Positions 1 through 5,942 of a stretch of DNA of 18,065 nt are shown piece after piece. The position numbers and the translations under genes were made by a program. Source of the DNA: an uncultured Prevotella sp. (GTDB taxonomy: Bacteria; Bacteroidota; Bacteroidia; Bacteroidales; Bacteroidaceae); the NCBI GenBank assembly GCA_905373605.1, contig CAJPTO010000039.1, positions 1 through 18,065 on the forward strand. The letters are read 5' to 3'. Under the pieces are notes generated by a model. That model did not search any database. It saw only the letters and a program-made list of their open reading frames with translations, and was not told the DNA's origin. Position 1 is the stretch's first letter; each line of letters begins with the position of its first letter.

Positions 1-1
1 G

Positions 2-946
2 ATAAACCACAAAGACAGCGGAACAACCTGCCTGCTTACCCAAACAAACGAGGAAGCTGTCATCATGCAAGCCTTGCTAAGGCGAAAGGGACTAAACGCT
101 AAGCTGATACAATCGATGGATGATTTTCGGTTTTGGAACATGGCCGAAACGAGGTATTTCCTCCGTAAACTCGAAAAAACGGCCGACACTTCGTTCATTC
201 CCGACGGCATCTGGCAACAAGCCAAGGAGAAAACCTTCGAAAAATACCAACAAAGCGAGGCCCTACCCTACCTGAAACGTTGCCTGGAGGTGTTCGAAGC
301 AACCAACAGAGAGAAGTATGCAACCGACTTTAAGGAGTTTGTTTTCGAGTCGTCGGTAGAAGATTTCTGCGATGTGTCTAAAGCCGATGTCGTGGTTTCG
401 ACCATCCATAAGGCCAAGGGGCGCGAGTTCGATAACGTTTACCTGCTCGTGGCAGGTGCTTATCACGCGGACCAATCGCTGTTGCACCGCTATTATGTGG
501 CCGTAACCCGGGCCAAAAGGCGGCTGTACGTTCACACCAACGGCAATTGTTTCGACTGCATTACGGCCGACAAGCATACCATTGACACAAACACGTACGA
601 CATGCCCGATGAGGTTGTGTTGCAACTTTCGCACAAAGATGTGTTCTTGAGCTACTTCAAAAACCTCAAAACTGCGGTGTTGGCTTTACGTTCGGGCGAT
701 GAATTGCATTTTGAACGCAACATCTTGTTCCGCTCCGAGAAAGACAACACGAGCCTTTTGTGCCAACCTGTGGCCAAACTCTCTAAAAACATGGCAGAAA
801 CCTTGGCACATTGGGCGGAGAAAGGCTACGAAGTGCAGGGTGCAAAGGTGCGCTTCGTGGTGGCATGGCGACCAAAAGATGCGCCAAAAGACGAGAAAGA
901 TACGGCCATTGTGCTGGCAGACCTGCGGCTGATGATGAAAAGGTAG
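2..946 (+). CDS. C-terminal part of a large DNA helicase (UvrD-like C-terminal domain; possibly RecQ-type fusion), 5' truncated
   Basis: The reading frame is open from base 2, with no stop before the first internal ATG at 65, so the gene starts upstream of the window. The 314 visible residues contain two superfamily 1 helicase motifs: motif V (VVVSTIHKAKGREFDNVYLL) and motif VI (YYVAVTRAKRRLY). These couple ATP hydrolysis to DNA binding in UvrD/Rep/PcrA-type enzymes. The extreme N-terminal visible part (TTCLLTQTNEEA) resembles the start of the UvrD C-terminal RecA-like domain. The roughly 150 residues after motif VI show no motif I recognise. In Bacteroidetes, large proteins annotated as RecQ-family helicases can end in a UvrD-type domain, and this tail fits my memory of those, but the part that would decide is outside the window. 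It converges on the minus-strand genes and is unrelated to the mannan cluster. Confidence 0.8.
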   Translation: MNHKDSGTTCLLTQTNEEAVIMQALLRRKGLNAKLIQSMDDFRFWNMAETRYFLRKLEKTADTSFIPDGIWQQAKEKTFEKYQQSEALPYLKRCLEVFEATNREKYATDFKEFVFESSVEDFCDVSKADVVVSTIHKAKGREFDNVYLLVAGAYHADQSLLHRYYVAVTRAKRRLYVHTNGNCFDCITADKHTIDTNTYDMPDEVVLQLSHKDVFLSYFKNLKTAVLALRSGDELHFERNILFRSEKDNTSLLCQPVAKLSKNMAETLAHWAEKGYEVQGAKVRFVVAWRPKDAPKDEKDTAIVLADLRLMMKR

Positions 947-947
947 A

Positions 948-973
948 CGGCAGTGACATGTGAATGACTGCCG
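948..973 (+). terminator. Possible hairpin after the helicase gene
   Basis: Two bases after the helicase stop codon, CGGCAGT (948-954) pairs perfectly with ACTGCCG (967-973) around a 12-base loop. No T-run follows, so it is not a classical intrinsic terminator. It lies in the 113-bp gap between convergent genes, where a terminator would be expected. The rest of that gap (974-1059) shows nothing else that I can support. Confidence 0.25.
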
Positions 974-1059
974 ATCGGCTTCGCCATCCTTCCCCTTGGC
1001 ATGCTTGTCATGCAACAAATGGTGTTCTTCGTTTGCCACTTTTGGCTGTCGCCATCCGT

Positions 1060-2334
1060 TTATTTCCAATATTCCTTACCCGTCTTCACATCAAGCCAGC
1101 CAATTGTTCCATTCTTCACAATGCGGTAGAAAGACTTGGTCACTTTCTTTATTTCATCATACGTCGGTGCTTTGTCGCGTGGGAAGAGCCCCACTTTCCT
1201 GTTCTTGTAGAAATATATCAAGCCATCTTCGCGCATGATGACGGCATCGTAGATTATCGGCAGCAAGGTTTTGCCTGTTATTTTCACAGGTGGGTAAACC
1301 GCCGTCTTAGTGACGTAGTCCCCTTTTTTCTTAATGTCCAGCCTAGGTTTCACCCCTTCTTGCTGCTCGTATTTGTATTCCATGATGCCAAATTTCTTCC
1401 ATCTGCCCACTCTTACCAATGTTGGACGCACATAAAGATAGCCAAGAATGTCGCCGTTGTCGTCCCAATAGAAATGTTTTTTGCCATCAAGGAAGGTCAC
1501 AGCGTCTGTTGGCAGCAGGTCTGAGAGGCAATACCTTGTTTCTTCTTTCGGATCCATTTGATCATCTTCATAGCGTTTCACCTGATAACTGGCTTTATCT
1601 TTTACGATGTCGTATATATATTGTGTCACCGTGCCGCAAACGCCACGCCCTTTTTCCAACGGTTCTCGCACCGCTTTGCCTGTTTCGTCGTAGTAACACG
1701 CCCCTTTGTCGGTCAACACTTCGATGCATCCCAGTGCGGGGTTTTCAATTTGTCTCACCACCTTTGGCTTTCCAATGTTCATTTTGTAGAGTTGCGGACT
1801 GAAAATGTCGATGCGGTCGCCCTGTTTGGCGAAGATGAAGCGGTATAAGAAGCTAATGGAGTCGTATTCTGCTTTCAGTGCATCATCGCCAGCCATAGTT
1901 AGCAGTCTGTATTTGCCATTTGGGGTTTTAAACACGCCATAAAATCTGTCAAGGTCCAGCGGAATATAGTCGTAAGCTTTCACCGTGGCATATTTGTCTG
2001 CTGCGTATGTCAGCTGCGTGGGCTTGTTACCGGCGTCGCATTTGTAAACAAAGCTACCGCCAGGTGTGGGTGTCACCACATAAGCCACCTTGTCGTTATA
2101 GAGCAAAAACACCTTTTTGCCCCCCTTTAGTTCCAGTACCAGTGGTATGAAATACTCCGAATCGACGAATCGCCACGCCACAACATCATCGCTTATGAGG
2201 TCTGGTATGGTGTGTATGCTGTACCTATAGTTGCCATCATCATAGATAAGCTGCTGCAGGGTAGCCACATCTTGTTTGAGAAACTTCAGCACCAGGGTGG
2301 CCTTTTCCTTTTTCCTTTTCCAGTTTTGCGCCAA
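1060..2334 (-). CDS. WG-repeat-like secreted protein, main (3') part of a frameshifted gene
   Basis: Function unknown. The open frame gives about 424 residues from a TTG codon, but that codon is probably not the true start. The frame is open further upstream, and the preceding frame encodes a signal peptide (next entry). A single base missing near 2343-2348 would join them, reading EKTL-KDKALAQNWKRKKEK across the junction. The C-terminal third has WG/KWG-type repeats: KKFGIMEYKYE, RKVGLFPRDKAPTYDEIKKV and GTIGWLDVKTGKEYW, each about 40-50 residues apart. In that family, repeats follow the pattern K-x-G-x-(I/L) plus a charged turn and build extracellular beta structures. The protein is rich in Tyr and Asp and has no catalytic motif I recognise. 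With the frameshift repaired, the product would be about 485 residues and exported. It may be a real pseudogene or a base-calling error. Confidence 0.6.
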   Translation of the reverse strand: MAQNWKRKKEKATLVLKFLKQDVATLQQLIYDDGNYRYSIHTIPDLISDDVVAWRFVDSEYFIPLVLELKGGKKVFLLYNDKVAYVVTPTPGGSFVYKCDAGNKPTQLTYAADKYATVKAYDYIPLDLDRFYGVFKTPNGKYRLLTMAGDDALKAEYDSISFLYRFIFAKQGDRIDIFSPQLYKMNIGKPKVVRQIENPALGCIEVLTDKGACYYDETGKAVREPLEKGRGVCGTVTQYIYDIVKDKASYQVKRYEDDQMDPKEETRYCLSDLLPTDAVTFLDGKKHFYWDDNGDILGYLYVRPTLVRVGRWKKFGIMEYKYEQQEGVKPRLDIKKKGDYVTKTAVYPPVKITGKTLLPIIYDAVIMREDGLIYFYKNRKVGLFPRDKAPTYDEIKKVTKSFYRIVKNGTIGWLDVKTGKEYWK

Positions 2335-2516
2335 GGCCTTATCCTTAAGGTCTTCTCGGTGTATCGGTCTGGCCCTGTTTGGGTGTATATTTCGATGTTG
2401 TCATTCATGGCATTAAGCCCAATGGCATCTGCATCGGGTAACGACAGGCGTTGTTGTGCATGCACACATGTTGCATGGCAGCAGCAAAGCAGCAAAAAGG
2501 CGAATAGCTTTGCCAT
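2286..2516 (-). pseudogene. 5' fragment of the WG-repeat-like gene (signal peptide), out of frame with the rest
   Basis: The ATG at 2516 opens a frame starting MAKLFAFLLLCCCHATCVHA, a clear Sec-type signal peptide: a lysine, a hydrophobic core, then a small-residue A-x-A-like cleavage site before QQRLSLPD. The frame then reads sensibly to YTEKTLR (about 2343) and decays into RPWRKTGKGKRKRPPW before a stop at 2286. That change in character marks the frameshift point. On the coding strand the sequence is ACCTTAAGGATAAG; one more A in the AA run would give T-L-K-D-K and restore the long downstream frame. I chose 2516 over an upstream in-frame GTG/TTG-type start at 2543 because the signal peptide begins properly at MAKLF and the promoter-like element lies at 2541-2548. 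Confidence 0.65.
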
Positions 2517-2540
2517 AAGCTCACTTATTGGTTTCGTGAG

Positions 2541-2548
2541 CAAAGATA
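2541..2548 (-). promoter_or_regulatory. Bacteroidetes-type -7 promoter element for the WG-repeat gene
   Basis: On the minus strand this reads TATCTTTG, matching the Bacteroidetes -7 consensus TAnnTTTG. It lies 25 bases upstream of the ATG at 2516, leaving a short untranslated leader. A clear -33 element is not visible at the expected spacing, so this is a moderate call. The remaining gap (2549-2671) is A/T-rich with nothing else recognisable. Confidence 0.45.
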
Positions 2549-2671
2549 GGAATTTTGTTGGGAAAATGCTAATTTTTTAACAAAAAGATAAAGAAAAAAG
2601 AGAAACAAAAGCCATCCGCAGGGATGCAAAGGCAAGTTTACCGTATAACTGACAAAATCGATTCTTCTTCG

Positions 2672-3718
2672 CTATAGCCTGATAGACAGCTTCATCAATA
2701 TGGGTGGATTCACCTTTTCTTGCTTGTTGGGATAATCAAGAAAGGTTAACATGGGCTGTTGTTCTATCGCCTTTCTTAGATTGTTGCGAAGAAGCAGCAT
2801 TTTAGGTATCACGTCTTTTGCGTCCTTAAACACAAGATACCTGCTTAAGAAAAAGCCATTGAGGTCAATTCCGCAAACATGGTCGGCTGCTGTCAATTCC
2901 CCAAAATGCGTATCACCATAGTCTGACGTCGGAAAGGTGAATGCTAAGTGCGCACAAACATCAGGATACCTATTGTCGGAAAGGGTTTTGCCGAAGCCCA
3001 AGAACTTTTCTTGTACAGACAAAGAAAACGGAATGTCGGGATATTGCTTCAACCTAACTTTCACTTCACCGTCATCGTCGTCCGAATTGCCTTTGTTATC
3101 AGTGTAATTACCAGCTCCATACTTGCCATTCATGTAATCTGTAATCGTCTGTTCGTCAACATTGCCCCATTTTGCAGGCTCTTTTCTGTCCAAACTGGGG
3201 AGCGCAAGGGGCGTTTCGCAAAAAAACACATTCACCACAGCACCATTCACGAGTCGAGAATAGTTTTCTTGCATATCCTTGCAAAAGGCATTCACCCGGC
3301 GAGAAAGGTCTGATAGGTCTTGCCCCACCTTGATGTCCCACCTTATTTCCACTATCGGGCATTTATAGGTTATGCCTTTCAGCTCATCAGCAGAAAAATA
3401 TTTGGGTGCAACCACAGCACCTACCTTTTCCATGCGGTTGTCTGTCACCTTGTATTCGGGTGTGGGGAAAAAGGCATTTAGCCCCACTTTTTGCGTCACC
3501 GTGTAAGTGATGTCGGGATATTTCAGCAAAGACACCTCCCAATGTTTCGAGTCTATCTCTCTGATGGTAAACATGCCTTTACCATAACGCGCCTCAAGCC
3601 TCTCCTGAAGTGCCTCGGTTGTTAGGCGTTCACCGCCAATCAAGCCGCATCGCGAGCACACAACAAGTGTTAGCGAGCATAAAAAGGCAATCAGTCCCAC
3701 GTTTTTCATTCTTCCCAT
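2672..3718 (-). CDS. Exported or lipoprotein-like hypothetical protein with an internally duplicated domain
   Basis: Unrecognised family. The N-terminus (MKNVGLIAFLCSLTLVVCSRCG) is an export signal. LVVC is an imperfect lipobox, because the residue before Cys is Val rather than Gly/Ala/Ser, so lipidation is possible but not certain. The body has two related copies of a unit of about 60 residues, near 33-95 and 187-250. They align at ALQERLEARYGKGMF versus TITDYMNGKYGAGNY, then at KYPDITYTVTQK versus QYPDIPFSLSVQEK, and both end in (T/S)DNR. An Asp-rich stretch (NSDDDDGE) sits inside copy 2. The start is ambiguous: GTG at 3721, ATG at 3718, or ATG at 3709, which begins MKN and looks most signal-peptide-like. 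It lies on the same strand as the WG-repeat gene, 155 bp upstream of its ATG, so the two may be functionally paired. Confidence 0.6.
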   Translation of the reverse strand: MGRMKNVGLIAFLCSLTLVVCSRCGLIGGERLTTEALQERLEARYGKGMFTIREIDSKHWEVSLLKYPDITYTVTQKVGLNAFFPTPEYKVTDNRMEKVGAVVAPKYFSADELKGITYKCPIVEIRWDIKVGQDLSDLSRRVNAFCKDMQENYSRLVNGAVVNVFFCETPLALPSLDRKEPAKWGNVDEQTITDYMNGKYGAGNYTDNKGNSDDDDGEVKVRLKQYPDIPFSLSVQEKFLGFGKTLSDNRYPDVCAHLAFTFPTSDYGDTHFGELTAADHVCGIDLNGFFLSRYLVFKDAKDVIPKMLLLRNNLRKAIEQQPMLTFLDYPNKQEKVNPPILMKLSIRL

Positions 3719-3750
3719 CACGCAATTGTTTTGTTCGTTTTAAAGGCTGT

Positions 3751-3780
3751 GCGCCATTCTTTCTCTGCACGAATGGGCGC
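3751..3780 (-). terminator. Weak hairpin in the gap downstream of the 253-residue hypothetical gene
   Basis: GCGCCATTC (3751-3759) and GAATGGGCGC (3771-3780) are inverted repeats with one extra G in the right arm and an 11-base loop. They lie in the 169-bp gap between two minus-strand genes. No T-run follows in either direction, so a terminator role is only a guess. I see nothing else in 3722-3890. Confidence 0.2.
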
Positions 3781-3890
3781 ACGAACCACCTTGCCGCCCT
3801 CGTTCTTGCGTCCGAAGGTGGCGTTAGCTTTTGTAACAATAACGCAAAAACAAGCCGTTTATTGTGAAGTGGTGCTACGCATTTCGCACT

Positions 3891-4652
3891 TTATTGGTGC
3901 ATTTCACGCATCGCGCGTTTAGCATCTTCGCCCACAAGTTGGTTTTCGGCCACGTAGTTTTCCATCAGTTGTGTTTTCTCCTTGAAAGCATAAGGGGTCG
4001 AAAGCTTGCCGATGGCGGCGCGAAGGGGCAGTTGCTGGAAGAAGATGTCGGCATCGCCCAGCCCTATTCGGCTGCCATGCATCAGGTATTTCTTGAAGCG
4101 CAGGTCGTTTTTTTCTTCGATTTCAAGCAACACTTGCTGCCCTTCAACATGGTGGAAAAGCGGCGCAAGCATGAAAGTGCCTGCATGATGGGTGTCGAAA
4201 AAGGTGGGGTCGAGCAGCTTTGCCGTTTCGTTAACGCGGCGCATGAGGTGCATCAGCACATTGTTTGGGCCGAAAATCATGTCACCATCGGCAAAAACAG
4301 CACTTCGGATAAGGGTCGAATAATAATGATTGGGGCTAAGGGCGAGGGATATGCCCATGCAAACGCGATTGTCCATCTTATAAGGAGCGTCGGCTTCTTT
4401 GCCGCGGCGGTGCACATAGAGTTGCCCATAGTGATTGGTTTGCAGCGCATTGGTGTGCACGTAAGGGTCTTCGAACACACCCGCACGATAGAAATAACTT
4501 TCCAGTTCGATGGGATAAAGCTCCACGCCGCACACACGCAACATGTAGTTCTGTAACAGCATATCGGTGGTTTGTTGCAACAGTGATGTTATTTCTGCCT
4601 TTTCGGTGACGGTTGCAAGTTGCGTAAGGGTTGCTTTTAGGGATGTTGTCAT
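3891..4652 (-). CDS. Conserved-looking hypothetical protein, 253 residues (faint 3-methyladenine-glycosylase-like motifs)
   Basis: Start ATG at 4652 (MTTSLKATLTQLATV). No signal peptide or membrane segment, so probably cytoplasmic. The motif-dense part is the first 140 residues: VELYPIELESYFYRAG, FEDPYVHTNALQ, YGQLYVHRRG, then DGDMIFGPNNVLMHLM. The pattern of acidic E-x-E-S/A-Y, a following D-P-x-x-H and a later aromatic G-x-L-Y-V segment loosely recalls methylpurine-DNA glycosylases (E-x-E-A-Y...H, then a Tyr-Val strand). The order fits but identity is low, so I do not assign that function. It lies downstream of the AraC gene on the same strand, separated by a 9-bp repeat array, and is followed by the lipoprotein-like gene. 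It is probably not part of the mannan pathway. Confidence 0.6.
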   Translation of the reverse strand: MTTSLKATLTQLATVTEKAEITSLLQQTTDMLLQNYMLRVCGVELYPIELESYFYRAGVFEDPYVHTNALQTNHYGQLYVHRRGKEADAPYKMDNRVCMGISLALSPNHYYSTLIRSAVFADGDMIFGPNNVLMHLMRRVNETAKLLDPTFFDTHHAGTFMLAPLFHHVEGQQVLLEIEEKNDLRFKKYLMHGSRIGLGDADIFFQQLPLRAAIGKLSTPYAFKEKTQLMENYVAENQLVGEDAKRAMREMHQ

Positions 4653-4675
4653 GTTGTTGGGGGATTTTAGTTGGG

Positions 4676-4774
4676 AATTGTCGGAATTGTCGGACTAGTC
4701 CGACTGGTCAGGCCAGTCGGAATTGTCGGACTGGTCAGACTTGCCAGACCAGTCTGACCGGTCTGACCAGCCCA
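4676..4774. repeat. Array of eleven 9-bp repeats between the AraC gene and the hypothetical gene
   Basis: The segment divides exactly into eleven 9-mers. Examples are AATTGTCGG (4676, 4685, 4721), ACTAGTCCG (4694), ACTGGTCAG (4703, 4730), GCCAGTCGG (4712) and ACCAGTCTG (4748). The units are related to their own reverse complements, which creates nested palindromes: a perfect 16-mer at 4689-4704, 8-bp arms at 4700-4720, and CTGGTCAGAC (4731-4740) pairing with GTCTGACCAG (4761-4770). It fills most of the 133-bp gap. A plus-strand reading frame through it is an artefact of the 3-codon period. Confidence 0.85.
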
Positions 4775-4785
4775 ATAAAGACAGT

Positions 4786-5676
4786 TCACACAATCACCTT
4801 AATCTTATGATAATTGTTTCTGAACTCTGTTGGCGAGCAACCTTTCTTGCGTTTAAAGATGCGATTGAAGTTGCTCATGTTGTTATAACCGCACTTAAAG
4901 CTAATTTCGGCGATGGTTTCGGTGGTGTCTATCAGCATGCGCGCGGCATATCCCATGCGTATGTCGATGATGTAGTCGCTTAGTCGGCGGCCAGTGTGCA
5001 GCTTAAAGAAGCGACAGAAGGCACTTTCGCTCATGTTGGCCAGGTCGGCAAGCGTCTTAAGGCGCAGCTCGTACATGTAATTGTCCGAGATATACTTCTT
5101 AACGCGCAGCACACGTCGGCTGTCGTCCTCAATGTTCACTTTGGCATAACTGCTAGTGGCAAGCGTTCGCGCGCCATTGCTTAGCGACAGCGTGTGCAGG
5201 ATGTCCAAAAAGCGCATCAAGGCGGTGAAGCGGTCGGTGATTTGGCTCAATTCGTCCAACTTGCCATACACTTTCATGATGGTGCTCATGGGGAAAGCCA
5301 GTCCTTTCTGCGCCTCTTTCATCATACGGCGGATGCTTTCGAAAGGCGTTTTTCCGAAAAACTGGTCGGTTTCGGTCATGCCCGCGCCGAAATTAAACTG
5401 AATGGTAATCTCTCTAACGTCTTCGCTCTTGCATTCGTGTTGCTCCCAAGCATGCTCAAGCGTAGGGCTGGTGATGAGCACAAGGTCGAAATCGCCAATC
5501 ACCTCGCTGCTGTCGCCCACAATCCGTTTCACTCCCACGGCGTTTTCCACGAAATTGAGTTCGAACACATCGTGGTTGTGCACGGGATAGGAGAACTCCT
5601 TCTTATGCCTGTCGGCAATATAGAGGGCATCTGTCTCCACCAATGGGGTTATTTCGTGTAATACGTAAGTGTCCAT
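4786..5676 (-). CDS. AraC-family transcriptional regulator, probably of the mannan cluster
   Basis: A 296-residue protein. The N-terminal half (about 20-95) has a cupin-like sensor pattern typical of sugar-responsive AraC proteins (YPVHNHDVFELNFV, then GDFDLVLITSPTLEHAW). The C-terminal 100 residues form the two-helix-turn-helix DNA-binding domain: HTH1 LKTLADLANMSESAFCRFFK (about 207-226) and HTH2 IAEISFKCGYNNMSNFNRIF (about 255-274), ending in the family signature KKGCSPTEFR. I chose ATG 5676 (MDTYVLHEIT). The frame stays open upstream to 5838, but that extension translates only palindromic repeat copies. It is the last gene in the direction of the mannan cluster, 266 bp after the epimerase, so it is the obvious local regulator candidate. 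The ligand (mannobiose, mannose or another) cannot be read from sequence. Confidence 0.88.
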   Translation of the reverse strand: MDTYVLHEITPLVETDALYIADRHKKEFSYPVHNHDVFELNFVENAVGVKRIVGDSSEVIGDFDLVLITSPTLEHAWEQHECKSEDVREITIQFNFGAGMTETDQFFGKTPFESIRRMMKEAQKGLAFPMSTIMKVYGKLDELSQITDRFTALMRFLDILHTLSLSNGARTLATSSYAKVNIEDDSRRVLRVKKYISDNYMYELRLKTLADLANMSESAFCRFFKLHTGRRLSDYIIDIRMGYAARMLIDTTETIAEISFKCGYNNMSNFNRIFKRKKGCSPTEFRNNYHKIKVIV

Positions 5677-5687
5677 ATTGAATAAAG

Positions 5688-5721
5688 CCCACCCCCTTAT
5701 CCCTCTCCACGGGGAGAGGGG
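5688..5721. repeat. GC-rich palindromic repeat, copy A
   Basis: An ACCCCCTT tract is followed by CCCTCTCC (5701-5708) and its inverted partner GGAGAGGG (5713-5720). It lies just upstream of the AraC start. It has the same architecture as copy B and is the reverse-complement orientation of copies D and E. Confidence 0.75.
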
Positions 5722-5754
5722 CGTGGAATGAATGGCTTTTCTTAATGTTGTCGG

Positions 5755-5789
5755 CCTCACCCCCTTGCCCCTCTCCAAAGGGAGAGGGG
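5755..5789. repeat. GC-rich palindromic repeat, copy B
   Basis: CCTCACCCCCTTG followed by CCCCTCTCC (5768-5776), a 4-base loop AAAG, and GGAGAGGGG (5781-5789). This is a near match to the reverse complement of the copies at 5948 and 15138. It sits in the leader or spacer upstream of the AraC gene, in the same orientation as copy A. Confidence 0.8.
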
Positions 5790-5840
5790 AGTAGGTAGCT
5801 TGGCTGTTTTGTTTGTTATCAGTTAACCTCCTTTCCAACT

Positions 5841-5861
5841 CCCCTCCCCAATAAAGAGGGG
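5841..5861. repeat. GC-rich palindromic repeat, degenerate copy C
   Basis: CCCCTC (5841-5846) and GAGGGG (5856-5861) remain as a 6-bp stem around CCCAATAAA, preceded by AACTCCCC-like remnants. It is a decayed relative of copies A and B in the same AraC-epimerase gap. Bases 5862-5942 downstream show no further structure. Confidence 0.5.
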
Positions 5862-5942
5862 AATGGATGGCTTAGCTGCTTTGATTATATTAATACTATT
5901 CGAAGGCCTTATGCTGTTTCTGTGCTGTCGCAACAAGGCTAA

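Noticed and set aside
4723..4983. Small plus-strand protein starting with SDWSDLPDQSDRSD
   Set aside because: Its N-terminus is a translation of the 9-bp array (a three-codon period) and the rest is antisense to the AraC HTH region.
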